DNA of 64,000 bases from Streptomyces sp. NRRL F-5123 (lineage in GTDB: Bacteria > Actinomycetota > Actinomycetes > Streptomycetales > Streptomycetaceae). Below, piece by piece: positions 29,621-38,236 of the stretch (the stretch's first letter is position 1; each line of letters begins with the position of its first letter). The DNA is taken from NCBI RefSeq assembly GCF_000721495.1, contig NZ_JOHY01000010.1, positions 62,001-126,000 on the forward strand. Direction: 5' to 3'. The notes beneath the pieces were generated by a model. That model was not told where the DNA came from, did not search any database, and saw nothing but the letters and a program-made list of their open reading frames with translations. The position numbers and the translations under genes were made by a program.

Positions 29621-30075
29621 GTTTTCGGGGGCGCGTGGGGCACCTCCCAGGCGGAGCTGCGGGGGAGAACCGCGCGGTCGGCCCACCACCGGCCGGTGGT
29701 CCGGAACGAAACCGAACCGCCCCTGCGGGCCGGTGACTACCCGCACCACGTGGGTGGTTGCTCGCGCAGTTCCCCGCGCCCCTGATGGGCACCGCCCTCC
29801 GCAGGGCCGGCACCCGAAGGGGCGCGTGGGGCACCTCCCAGGCGGAGCTGCGGGGGAGAACCACACGGCCGGCCCACCACCGGCCGGTGGTCCGGAACGA
29901 AACCGAACCGCCCCTGCGGGCCGGTGACTACCCGCACCACGTGGGGGGTGCTCGCGCAGTTCCCCGCGCCCCTGATGGGCACCGCCCTCCGCAGGGCCGG
30001 CACCCGAAGGGGCGCGTGGGGCACCTCCCAGGCGGAGCTGCGGGGGGAGAACCGCGCGGGCAACCACCCACCGGC
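29621..30075. repeat. Tandem 190-bp repeats of the dispersed element (copy 2)
   Basis: Units start GCGCGTGGGGCACCTCCCAG at 29631, 29822 and 30012, giving periods of 191 and 190 bases and a third partial unit. Each contains CAGGCGGAGCTGCGGGGGAG, CCACCGGCCGGTGG (a 14-base palindrome) and CAGTTCCCCGCGCCCCTGAT. The array fills most of the gap 29552-30244. From about 30076 to 30244 I see only a C-rich stretch leading to the MoxR gene. Confidence 0.85.
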
Positions 30076-30244
30076 CGATACTCCGGCCCCGACCGCAACA
30101 GCCCCGCCCGGACGGTGCCGCCCCGCGCCAGCGGGAAGGGCCCGCCCCGCGGCGCAGCCGCACCCCGAACGCGCCCGCGGCGCAGCCGCAACCACGTCCG
30201 GCCGACCAGGCCCGACGTTCCGACCTCGAACGCAAAGGTGACCT

Positions 30245-31489
30245 ATGACCGTTGACAGCCCCATCGCCACCCTCCCCGGAGGGGACCAGCTCGGCGTCGC
30301 CGGAGAGCTCATCGCGCTGCTGAGCGCGACCGAGACGGAGCCGCGTCCCAACGACCAGTTGTCCGCCCTCACCCTCGCGGTCGCCGCCGACCTCCCCGTC
30401 CTCCTCTGGGGAGAACCCGGCATCGGGAAGACCGCCGCGCTCACCCAACTCGCCGCCGCGCTCGACCTCCCGCTCACGACGGTGATCGCGAGCGTGCACG
30501 AGCCGTCCGACTTCGCCGGGCTGCCCGTCGTCGGGGACGACCCCGCGGTGCAGGGGGTGCCGATGGCCCCGCCCGACTGGGCGGTCAAGCTCGTCCGCGC
30601 GGGACGCGGCCTGCTCTTCCTGGACGAGCTGTCCACCGCACCGCCCGCCGTGCAGGCGGCCCTGCTGCGACTGGTGCTGGAGCGCCGCATCGGTGCGCTC
30701 CAACTGCCGCCCGGCGTACGGATCGTGGCGGCAGCCAACCCGCGCTCGTCCGCGGCCGACGGCTGGGAGCTGAGCCCGCCGCTGGCGAACCGCTTCGTGC
30801 ACCTGCAGTGGACGCACGAGCACGACGTCGTCGTACGCGGCCTCGGCGGTGTGTGGCCGCGCGCCGCGCTGCCGCGGCTGGATCCCCGACGCCTCGCGGA
30901 GGCCGTGGCGTTCGCGCGCCGCGCGGTGTGCGCCTTCCTCAAGGCGCGGCCCAAACTCGTCCACCAGCTCCCGGCCTCGGAGACGCGCCGGGGCGGTGCG
31001 TGGCCCTCGCCCCGCAGTTGGGAGATGACGCTCCGGCTCGTCGCGTTCGCGACCGCCGCGGACTCGCCCCGCGAAGTGCTCGCCCTGCTGGCGCGGGGTG
31101 CGGTCGGCGACGGTCCCGGCCTCGAACTCCTCGCCGCCATGGACCGGATGGACCTCCCCGACCCCGAGACGCTGCTCGCCGACCCGGCCGCCGCGGACCT
31201 TCCGGAACGTGGCGACCTGCGCCAGGCGGTGCTGGACGCGGTGGTCGCGGCGGTGCACTCCCACCCGACGCGTGCGCGCTGGGACGCGGCGTGGGCGGTG
31301 CTGGTCAAGGCCCTGGCCACCGGCGCCCCCGACCTGGTCGTGATGCCCGCGAAGGCCCTGGCGGGGCTGCGCCGCGAGGACTGGGACGTCCCCGCGGCGA
31401 TCGACCGCCTCACCGGGGCCGTCACGATCTCCCGCCACGCCACGGAGGCCGCGACCCGTACGGCGGCGAAGGCGGGTGCCGCCCGATGA
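30245..31489 (+). CDS. MoxR-family AAA+ ATPase
   Basis: 414 residues with Walker A GEPGIGKT (residues 56-63), Walker B GLLFLDELST (about 120-129), a sensor-1 type AAANPRSSAAD and an arginine-rich PPLANRFVHL segment. MoxR ATPases act as chaperone-like machines that activate or mature partner proteins, usually with a VWA-domain protein encoded next to them. Here the next gene, overlapping by four bases (ATGA), is such a partner. The substrate is unknown. Confidence 0.93.
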   Translation: MTVDSPIATLPGGDQLGVAGELIALLSATETEPRPNDQLSALTLAVAADLPVLLWGEPGIGKTAALTQLAAALDLPLTTVIASVHEPSDFAGLPVVGDDPAVQGVPMAPPDWAVKLVRAGRGLLFLDELSTAPPAVQAALLRLVLERRIGALQLPPGVRIVAAANPRSSAADGWELSPPLANRFVHLQWTHEHDVVVRGLGGVWPRAALPRLDPRRLAEAVAFARRAVCAFLKARPKLVHQLPASETRRGGAWPSPRSWEMTLRLVAFATAADSPREVLALLARGAVGDGPGLELLAAMDRMDLPDPETLLADPAAADLPERGDLRQAVLDAVVAAVHSHPTRARWDAAWAVLVKALATGAPDLVVMPAKALAGLRREDWDVPAAIDRLTGAVTISRHATEAATRTAAKAGAAR

Positions 31490-33159
31490 GTACGAACCCG
31501 CGTACCGCTCCCCCGATGCAGGGGTCGCCGCCCGAAGCCGTACCGGGCGCTCCGGCACCCGCGCCCGGTGATCCCGCACCCGTACCCGGCGCTCCGCCGC
31601 CCGCCCCCGGCGATCCCGCACCCGTACCCGGCGATCCCGCACCCGTACCCGGCCCCCCGGAGCCCCCGCCCGTACCCGCACCGGAGCCCCCGCCGGGACG
31701 CGCACCGGCACGCCCCGCGCCCGTGACCCCACCCGCCGGCCCGGCCCCCGAAGCCCAGGCGGCCCCGACCGCCCGCCCCACGCCCCGCCTCATGCCGCGC
31801 CGCCCGGCCCCGGCGCCCACCCCGCCCTCTCCCGAGGCCCTCAACCCGGGCGCGTCCGACGCGCAAGAAGCGTCCGACCCGCAGGCCACCTCCGCCCCCG
31901 CGACCGAGCAGCCCGCGCCCCCCGCCCCGGCCGCCGAGGTACCGCCCGACCTCGACTTCGACAAGCTCTACGCGGCCCGCCTCCTCGCCGCCCGCGCCCG
32001 CCCGTACCTCGCCAGCGCGCTGTTCGCGCTGCACGTCGTGCCCTCGCGCCACGTCCCGACGATGGCCGTCGACCCGTACTGGCGCTGCTACGCCGCGCCC
32101 GCCTTCGTCGCCTCGACGCCCGTCGAGGAGCTGGCGTCGGTGTGGGTGCACGAGGTGTCGCACCTGCTGCGCGACCACCTCGGCCGCGGCGAGAAGTACG
32201 CGCGCGAGCACGACGAGCACGGCCCGGCCGAGCGGCTGCGCCGCAACATCGCCGCGGACTGCGAGATCAACGACGACGCGTTCGGCCACGGCCTCCCCGT
32301 CCCCAAGGGCGCTGTCACCGCGCACAGGTTCGGGATCCCGCACGGCCTGCTGATGGAGGAGTACCTGGAGAAGATCCGGCTCGGGCCGTTCACCGAGCGG
32401 TTCAAGTGGCTCGACTGCGGCAGCGCGTTGGACGGGCACGGCCGGGCGTGGGACCTCGGGCCGGGCGGGTCGTGGAAGTTGAGCCCGCACGAGCGGGACG
32501 CGGTGCGCTTCCGGGTCGCGGAGGGGATCAAGGGCCGCCCGGGGGACGTACCGGAGGGCTGGCGGCGGTGGGCCGAGGAGGCCTTCCATCCGCCGCAGCC
32601 CTGGCGGCAGTTGCTGGGAGCGGCGGTACGGGCCGCGGCTGCGGGCGGCGGCACGGGCGGGGACTACTCGTACGGGCGGCCGGGGCGGCGCTCGTCGAGC
32701 GTGCCGGGAGCGGTGCTGCCGAGCCTGCGCCGCACGCCCCCTCGGGTGTGCGTGATCGTGGACACCTCGGGGTCGGTGAGCGACGCCGAACTGGGCAGCG
32801 CGCTGCTGGAGATCGCCGCGATCTCCGCGGCGGTGGGCGGCCGACGCGACCTGGTGGGCGTCCTCGCGTGCGACGCGGCGGCCGACGCGGTACGCCCGCT
32901 CACCGCCGCCCACGACATCGCGCTCATCGGCGGCGGCGGCACGGACCTGCGCGAGGGCTTCCACCGCGCCCTGCGCTCCCGCCCCTCCCCCGACGTCATC
33001 GTGGCCCTCACCGACGGCCAGACCCCCTGGCCCTCCCACGCCCCGCCCTGCCGCTCCGTGATCGGCCTCTTCCGCCGCCCGCCCCGCATCAACGAGGACA
33101 ACCCCGAATACCGCCCGGACGCCCCGCCCGACTGGGCCCGCGTGGTGACGATCGGCTGA
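31486..33159 (+). CDS. Metallopeptidase-like plus VWA domain protein (DUF2201 type)
   Basis: 557 residues from ATG 31486. The first 150 residues are a Pro/Ala linker with GDPAPVPG repeats. The middle domain has a zinc-peptidase-like HEVSH (residues 222-226) with a later AADCEIND segment. The C-terminal VWA-like domain shows a metal-site motif DTSGSVS (Asp426), GGGGTDL and ALTDG. This is the usual partner of a MoxR ATPase. The combination suggests an ATP-driven, metal-dependent protein remodelling or cleavage unit; peptidase activity has not been shown for most of the family. Confidence 0.88.
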   Translation: MSTNPRTAPPMQGSPPEAVPGAPAPAPGDPAPVPGAPPPAPGDPAPVPGDPAPVPGPPEPPPVPAPEPPPGRAPARPAPVTPPAGPAPEAQAAPTARPTPRLMPRRPAPAPTPPSPEALNPGASDAQEASDPQATSAPATEQPAPPAPAAEVPPDLDFDKLYAARLLAARARPYLASALFALHVVPSRHVPTMAVDPYWRCYAAPAFVASTPVEELASVWVHEVSHLLRDHLGRGEKYAREHDEHGPAERLRRNIAADCEINDDAFGHGLPVPKGAVTAHRFGIPHGLLMEEYLEKIRLGPFTERFKWLDCGSALDGHGRAWDLGPGGSWKLSPHERDAVRFRVAEGIKGRPGDVPEGWRRWAEEAFHPPQPWRQLLGAAVRAAAAGGGTGGDYSYGRPGRRSSSVPGAVLPSLRRTPPRVCVIVDTSGSVSDAELGSALLEIAAISAAVGGRRDLVGVLACDAAADAVRPLTAAHDIALIGGGGTDLREGFHRALRSRPSPDVIVALTDGQTPWPSHAPPCRSVIGLFRRPPRINEDNPEYRPDAPPDWARVVTIG

Positions 33160-33165
33160 CGTCGG

Positions 33166-33588
33166 CTACGTCGTCTTGAGCGGTTCCCTGAAGGACTTGC
33201 GGAACACCGGTCCGGCGAAGGGGATGATCGTGGACAGCACCTTGGCGGTGAACTTGGTGGGGTGCCGCTGGAGTTCGACGTCGATACGCGTGCCGTCGTC
33301 CTCGGGGGTGAGCTGGAAGACCCAGCCGCCCGGCCCGAACGGCTTCGACTCGCGGGTGGTGACGGTGACCTTGTTCGCCGCCGGGTCCCACTCGTAGCGG
33401 GCCCGCTCGAACGACTTCTCGTTCCCCTCGGTCACCTCCGCCCAGGTGTCCCCCCGCTCGTGCACCTCGAAGTGGTCGGCGTCGATCGACGGCCACTCCT
33501 CGATCCGCGCGGGGCTGAAGTCGGTCAGCACCCCCATCACCTCGGGCGGGCTCATGGAGGATTTCAGCTGCATGTGCAGGGCCGGCAT
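33166..33588 (-). CDS. SRPBCC-family (START-like) protein
   Basis: 140 residues from ATG 33588 with GGGAG upstream; the longer frame to 33735 runs through an inverted repeat and is not coding-like. Motifs such as MSPPEVMGVLTDFSPARIEEW, VTEGNEKSFERARYEWDP and GGWVFQLTPEDDGTRIDVEL fit polyketide-cyclase/START-like proteins that bind small hydrophobic ligands. The function is unknown. It is convergent with the VWA gene, six bases apart. Confidence 0.8.
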   Translation of the reverse strand: MPALHMQLKSSMSPPEVMGVLTDFSPARIEEWPSIDADHFEVHERGDTWAEVTEGNEKSFERARYEWDPAANKVTVTTRESKPFGPGGWVFQLTPEDDGTRIDVELQRHPTKFTAKVLSTIIPFAGPVFRKSFREPLKTT

Positions 33589-33678
33589 GGCCTGCTCCCT
33601 TCCGCCGGAAGGCCCGGTTCTCACGGCGGCCCCGCGGTGCCGTACGCGCACGACGCGGTGGGCGGGAGCGGCCGCCGC

Positions 33679-33727
33679 CTCCTCCCAGCATGCGCCCGAC
33701 CGCCGTCCGAGCGCATGCTGGGAGGAG
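33679..33727. repeat. Perfect 17-bp inverted repeat between divergent genes
   Basis: CTCCTCCCAGCATGCGC (33679-33695) is exactly complementary to GCGCATGCTGGGAGGAG (33711-33727), with a 15-base loop. It sits between the SRPBCC and nucleotidyltransferase genes, which diverge. Without a U run or a gene end nearby it is unlikely to be a terminator; an operator or a structured RNA is more likely. Confidence 0.85.
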
Positions 33728-33859
33728 TAGCCCACTCCCGGGAGCCGTCATGAACGTCGCCCGGCGGAGGTACGTGACGCGTGAACGGACCCCGAGGCTG
33801 GAAGGATGTGCTCCCGCCCGGTGCCGCACCGGCACCCACGGAACCGAGGGAGCGCGGGG

Positions 33860-34609
33860 ATGACCGCAGCAGACGTGTCGCAGGCCTTGATCCTGGCGGG
33901 TGGGCAGGCCACCCGGATGCGGCCGTACACCGACGACGCCCCCAAGGCCATGGTGCCGGTCGCCGGGGCTCCGATCGTGGGGTACCAGCTGGTGTGGCTC
34001 GCGGCGCACGGAGTGCGGTCGGTGGTGATCAGCGGCGGTTACCGGCACGAGATGATCACCGACTACGTGGGCGACGGCTCGCGCTTCGGCCTCGACGTCC
34101 AATACGCCGTCGAGGATGAACCGCTCGGCCGCGGCGGCGGACTGAAGTTCGCCGCCCGCCAACTGGCCGACCCCGGCAGCCCGTTCTACGTCCTGAACGG
34201 CGACGTCATCAGCCGCTTCTCGCTCGCCGACTTCGCCGCGTACCACCACGCCAACGCGGGCGCCGTGACGGTCGCCCTGTCCCCGTACCGCTCCAACTGG
34301 GGAGTCGCCGACCTCGTCGACGGCAACCGCATCAAGGGCTTCACCCAGTCGCCGGAACTGCCGTACTGGATCAACGCCGGGGTGTACGTCTTCAACCCCG
34401 ACGTCGTCGACCTGCTCCCTGCCAAGGGCGACCACGAGGACACGACCTTCCCCGAACTGGCCCGCGACGGCCGCCTGATCGGCTTCCGCGTCTCGGGCTA
34501 CTGGCGCGGCATCGACACCGTGAAGGACGTGATCTCCGCTTCGCGGGAGGTCCTCGCCTCGGGCGATGTGCTGGACGCCGCCTACCGGACCACCGAGGTG
34601 GAGTTGTAG
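33860..34609 (+). CDS. Sugar-1-phosphate nucleotidyltransferase
   Basis: 249 residues from ATG 33860 with GAGGGAG upstream. The signature LILAGGQATRMRPYT...PKAMVPV is the NTP/sugar-phosphate site, and VLNGDVI carries the metal-binding Asp. The C-terminal acyltransferase (left-handed helix) extension of longer family members is absent, so it is the short catalytic form. It would make an NDP-sugar, with the exact sugar unknown. No glycosyltransferase gene is nearby. Confidence 0.9.
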   Translation: MTAADVSQALILAGGQATRMRPYTDDAPKAMVPVAGAPIVGYQLVWLAAHGVRSVVISGGYRHEMITDYVGDGSRFGLDVQYAVEDEPLGRGGGLKFAARQLADPGSPFYVLNGDVISRFSLADFAAYHHANAGAVTVALSPYRSNWGVADLVDGNRIKGFTQSPELPYWINAGVYVFNPDVVDLLPAKGDHEDTTFPELARDGRLIGFRVSGYWRGIDTVKDVISASREVLASGDVLDAAYRTTEVEL

Positions 34610-34702
34610 ACCTGCCGCAGGCGAAGGAACGTAGGCGCAAGCGGAAAATCCTGCCGATCGCGCTCGGCTCGCTCCGCTGCGACGCCGACTGCCGCCTCCC
34701 CG

Positions 34703-35023
34703 CTACGGTCGAGCGCTATGACTGCCGACGATCACGTCGTCGTCGGAGTGGGAGTCGGAGTCTCCAGGATGACCGCCGCCGTCGTGCGGGGTGAGGCTGA
34801 CGGTCAGGTCGGAGTCGAGGGCGCGGGCCAGGCGGCGCAGCAGCGGCAGGGTGGGCACCGTGCCGCCTGTTTCGAAGCGGGAGATCTGCGGCTGTTTCAT
34901 TCCGCACCGCTCGGCCAGCTCCGTCTGGGAAAGCCCGAGCTCCGCGCGCCGGTCGCGAACGAGTCGGCCCAGCTCCCGGGCAAATGCCATGGGGGCGCCG
35001 TGCATGGCTCCTGCTCGACTCAA
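34703..35023 (-). CDS. XRE-family antitoxin-like regulator 2
   Basis: Up to 106 residues. A TTG at 35023 overlaps the upstream stop (TTGA); an ATG at 35005 with AGGAG just before it is the alternative. The helix-turn-helix reads RRAELGLSQTELAERCGMKQ and QISRFETGGTVPTLPLL. The acidic tail (DSDSHSDDDV) is unusual. It follows a second XRE protein and a RelE/HigB-type toxin in one operon, so it may be an extra antitoxin or regulator of the module. Confidence 0.8.
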   Translation of the reverse strand: MSRAGAMHGAPMAFARELGRLVRDRRAELGLSQTELAERCGMKQPQISRFETGGTVPTLPLLRRLARALDSDLTVSLTPHDGGGHPGDSDSHSDDDVIVGSHSARP

Positions 35024-35358
35024 GCGGCCGGTGAGACGATGGTGACGGTGGGCTTGTCCCCGGCAGCAAGGTGCATGTCGACGGTGAGATCCAAGGCCCG
35101 GGCCAGGCGCATGATGACGGCGATGGGCGGCAGTTCGGTGGCGGTCTCGATGCCTTCGATCTCGTCGGTGGTGGTGTGCATCCGTTCGGCCAGATCAGCC
35201 TCACTCAGCCCAAGTTGCCGGCGCCGGTCGTAGACGGCCTTGCCCAGCGTCATGGCCAGGCCGGCTTCTTCGTAGACGCGGTCGTACTCGGGGTCGGCGT
35301 CCAGGTGTTCGCCGCTCAGCAGCCGGTGGCGGCGGGTCCTCCATTCGCTGTGGTTCAT
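35020..35358 (-). CDS. XRE-family antitoxin 1 (HigA-like)
   Basis: 112 residues. The helix-turn-helix spans VYDRRRQLGLSEADLAERMH and TTTDEIEGIETATELPPI. The N-terminal 40 residues may wrap the toxin. The ATG overlaps the stop of the toxin gene by four bases, so toxin precedes antitoxin as in HigBA-type modules. The antitoxin would bind the toxin and repress the shared promoter. Confidence 0.85.
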   Translation of the reverse strand: MNHSEWRTRRHRLLSGEHLDADPEYDRVYEEAGLAMTLGKAVYDRRRQLGLSEADLAERMHTTTDEIEGIETATELPPIAVIMRLARALDLTVDMHLAAGDKPTVTIVSPAA

Positions 35359-35747
35359 CGGTCCTCCTTGAGATCACGGCTGTAGAGGTCGTGTTCGGCG
35401 GCCGCCTGGTGCTCTGCTTCGCACAGTCGTTGAGCGGCGTGCGCCCGGTCCACTTCGGCCTGCTCGCGCAACTTGGTCTTGCGGAACGTCGTGAGCAGTA
35501 CAACGCGTCGATCGGGCGCCAGCCAGTAGGTGATGCGCTGGTGTGCGTCGCCGAGGCGGAAACGCAACTCGCGGAGCTTGCCGCCCAGGTGGCGGGAGTG
35601 TGGTTCATCAAGCGTGGTGGGCTGCCCGGCGAGCAGGTCGGCGACGCGTTCCGCCTGCTTGTAGTGCTGGGCTGGGATGTTCTCCAGCCACAACCGCACT
35701 TCCGGCTCGACCTCGATCGAGTATCGCCCACTATCCATACCATCCAT
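35355..35747 (-). CDS. RelE/HigB-type toxin
   Basis: 130 residues from ATG 35747 (or ATG 35738). Features of the RelE/ParE fold are HSRHLGGKLRELRFRLGDAH followed by RITYWLAPDRRVVLLTTFRK, matching the phage-derived HigB group (Gp49-like). Such toxins cut mRNA at the ribosome. No clear ribosome binding site precedes the start; a TATAGC just upstream suggests a near-leaderless transcript. The C-terminal 45 residues are longer than in typical members, Ala/Glu/Arg-rich and probably helical. Confidence 0.85.
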   Translation of the reverse strand: MDGMDSGRYSIEVEPEVRLWLENIPAQHYKQAERVADLLAGQPTTLDEPHSRHLGGKLRELRFRLGDAHQRITYWLAPDRRVVLLTTFRKTKLREQAEVDRAHAAQRLCEAEHQAAAEHDLYSRDLKEDR

Positions 35748-35983
35748 GCTATATGGCAGGGAGGAGATCGCCACACGATTCCGTGGCACAGACCCTGAGG
35801 CGGTCGACTCCGTGCCGCTTCGGCCGGCTCCGGTGCGACTGCGGCGGCCCCGGGACAGGGCACGGGGTCACCCCGACGCTCGCGGAGGGTGGCCGAATTC
35901 CGCGCACGGAAATCATCCCGATACCCCCCGCCATCACATGAGCGGGGGATTCCGCAATCCACCCGCCCGCTCACTCTCCGCTT

Positions 35984-35995
35984 CGAAACATTTCG
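35984..35995. promoter_or_regulatory. CGAAA-ca-TTTCG site before the GH67 gene
   Basis: A 12-base palindrome that differs from the locus operators (CGAAAcTTTCG) by one extra central base, about 140 bases before the GH67 start. It may be a weak or variant LacI-type operator. The 387-base gap 35748-36134 shows nothing else except a weak TTACCC-N16-TAGATT promoter-like pair near 36030-36060. Confidence 0.35.
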
Positions 35996-36134
35996 GCCCG
36001 CCGAATATCTCGCACATCCTCCCACCAGGGCATTTACCCGCGAATTCGCAGTGAGTAGATTCGTCGGGTGAGCCCGGCGCGGGATGTGCGGAAGCGCGCA
36101 TGCGCACCGGCAGGCAAACGAGACGGGAAATTCC

Positions 36135-38138
36135 GTGACGATGGACATGACGACCGACGTGCATGCGGCCTGGTTGCCGCCGGAGGCGTTCCGGGCGGTC
36201 GGGACGCGGCGGGTGCTGGTGGACGCCGCCGGCGGGGTGGCCGACACCGTGCGGGCCGAGGTGGAGCGGGCCTGCGGGGAGTACGGGGGGCGGGCCGGGG
36301 GCGGCGGGCCGTACGACCTGGTGTTCGAGCTCGGGGGGAGCGCCGGCCCCGAGGGGTACGTGCTGGAGCGGCGGGACGGGGTCACCCGGGTCGCGGCCGA
36401 GGAGGCGGCGGGGCTGCTGCACGGCTTCTTCCATGTCGTCCGGCTCGGGGAGGGGGCCTTCGGTGACGACTTCGCGGCGGCGGCGCACCGGCCCGCGCTG
36501 CGCACGCGCATGCTCGACCACTGGGACAACCTCACCGTCCACCCGGTCATGGGCGCGGTCGAGCGCGGGTATTCGGGGGGGTCGATCTTCTGGCGGGACG
36601 GCGAGCCGCTGCGCGACTTCCCGCGGGTGCGGGCGTACGCACGGCTGCTGGCGGCCACCGGGATCAACGCCGTCGCCGTCAACAACGTCAACGTGCACGC
36701 CGCCGAGACCCGGTTGCTCACCGAACGGCTCGCCGACGTCGCCGAGTTGGCGGACGTCTTCCGGCCGTACGGGATCCGGCTGCACCTCTCGGTGAATTTC
36801 GCCGCGCCCGTCGTCCTCGGCGACCTCACGACCGCCGATCCGCTGGACGACGCGGTCAGGAAGTGGTGGGCCGCCGCGGCCGACCGCGTCTACGAGGCCG
36901 TCCCGGACTTCGGCGGCTTCGTCGTCAAGGCCGACTCCGAGGGGCAGCCGGGCCCGTTCGCCTACGGCCGCACGCACGCGGACGGCGCGAACATGCTGGC
37001 CGCGGCCCTCGCGCCGCACGGCGGAGAGGTGCACTGGCGGGCGTTCGTCTACAACCACCAGCAGGACTGGCGCGACCGCTCGACCGACCGGGCGCGCGCC
37101 GCGTACGACCACTTCGCCCCGCAGGACGGGCAGTTCGCGGACAACGTGGTGCTCCAGGTCAAACACGGGCCGATCGACTTCCAGACCCGCGAGCCGGTCT
37201 CGCCGGTGATCGCGGCGATGCCGCGCACCAGGCTCGCGGTGGAGCTGCAGGTCACGCAGGAGTACACCGGGCAGCAGCGGCACGTGTGCTACCTCGGCCC
37301 GATGTGGAGCGAGGTGCTGGGGTTCCGGCCGTGGGGCGACGCGGGCCGGTCCGTCGCGGACCTCGCCGCGGACCCGGCGACCGGCGGCGGACTCGTGGCC
37401 GTCTCCAACGTCGGCGACGACCCGTACTGGACGGGGCACCCGCTCGCGCAGGCCAACCTCTACGCGTTCGGCCGCCTCGCGTGGGAACCGGGCGCGGACC
37501 CGCCGGCGCTGCTGGACGAGTGGATCGGGCTGACGTTCCTGCCGCTGCTGTCCCGCGACCGCGACCCGGAGCCGCTGCGCCGCACCCTCCACGCGCTGAT
37601 GGACGGCTCGTGGCGGACGTACGAGCGCTACACCGCGCCGCTCGGCGTCGGCTTCATGGTCCGGCCCGGCAACCACTACGGGCCCGACGTCGACGGCTAC
37701 GAGTACCAGCCGTGGGGCACCTACCACTTCGCCGACCGCGACGGCATCGGCGTGGACCGCACCCGCGCGACCGGCACCGGCTACACCGGGCAGTACCCGC
37801 AGCCCTGGTCGGACGTCTACGAGGACCTCGCGAGCTGCCCGGACGAGCTGCTGCTCTTCTTCCACCATGTGCCGTACGGGCATGTGCTGCACAGCGGTTC
37901 GACCGTCGTCCAGCACATCTACGACACGCACTTCGCGGGCGCCGACGAGGCCGCGGCGATGCGCGAGCGGTGGACGGAGCTGGAGGGTACGGGCCTGGTC
38001 GACGCGGCTCTGTACGCCCGGGTGCTGGAGCGGCTGGACGAGCAGGTGCGGTGCGCCGGGGAGTGGCGCGACCAGATCAACGCGTACTTCCTGCGCAAGT
38101 CCGGGGTCCCGGACGCGCACGGCCGCGCCATCCCGTGA
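36135..38138 (+). CDS. aguA: GH67 alpha-glucuronidase
   Basis: 667 residues from the GTG at 36135, behind GACGGGA (ATG 36141 and 36147 are alternatives). GH67 enzymes remove 4-O-methyl-glucuronic acid from the non-reducing end of xylo-oligomers (aldouronates). Family landmarks are MLDHWDNLTVHPVMGAVERG, GINAVAVNNVN, VVKADSEGQPGP with general acid Glu269, HGPIDFQTREP with Asp348 and QVTQEYTGQ with Glu376, the last two being the catalytic bases. The length is as expected. There is no signal peptide, so it acts in the cytoplasm on imported oligomers. It faces the ABC transporter operon and ends at a shared terminator. Confidence 0.95.
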   Translation: MTMDMTTDVHAAWLPPEAFRAVGTRRVLVDAAGGVADTVRAEVERACGEYGGRAGGGGPYDLVFELGGSAGPEGYVLERRDGVTRVAAEEAAGLLHGFFHVVRLGEGAFGDDFAAAAHRPALRTRMLDHWDNLTVHPVMGAVERGYSGGSIFWRDGEPLRDFPRVRAYARLLAATGINAVAVNNVNVHAAETRLLTERLADVAELADVFRPYGIRLHLSVNFAAPVVLGDLTTADPLDDAVRKWWAAAADRVYEAVPDFGGFVVKADSEGQPGPFAYGRTHADGANMLAAALAPHGGEVHWRAFVYNHQQDWRDRSTDRARAAYDHFAPQDGQFADNVVLQVKHGPIDFQTREPVSPVIAAMPRTRLAVELQVTQEYTGQQRHVCYLGPMWSEVLGFRPWGDAGRSVADLAADPATGGGLVAVSNVGDDPYWTGHPLAQANLYAFGRLAWEPGADPPALLDEWIGLTFLPLLSRDRDPEPLRRTLHALMDGSWRTYERYTAPLGVGFMVRPGNHYGPDVDGYEYQPWGTYHFADRDGIGVDRTRATGTGYTGQYPQPWSDVYEDLASCPDELLLFFHHVPYGHVLHSGSTVVQHIYDTHFAGADEAAAMRERWTELEGTGLVDAALYARVLERLDEQVRCAGEWRDQINAYFLRKSGVPDAHGRAIP

Positions 38139-38176
38139 GCCGACGCGTCCCGTAGGCCCCCGAGCCGGGGAAGCCG

Positions 38177-38213
38177 GACGCCGCCGTCCCCGGCAGGTGG
38201 GGGCGGCGGCGTC
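38177..38213. terminator. Bidirectional terminator between GH67 and GH42 genes
   Basis: GACGCCGCCGTCCCC (38177-38191) pairs with GGGGGCGGCGGCGTC (38199-38213), 15 bp with one G-U, and a 7-base loop. It lies about 40 and 24 bases after the two convergent stops. Confidence 0.8.
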
Positions 38214-38236
38214 AAGAGGCCACGGAGCGCGAGGAG

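Noticed and set aside
33166..33735. Longer start for the SRPBCC protein at 33735
   Set aside because: The extension runs through the 17-bp inverted repeat, and the ATG at 33588 has the ribosome site.
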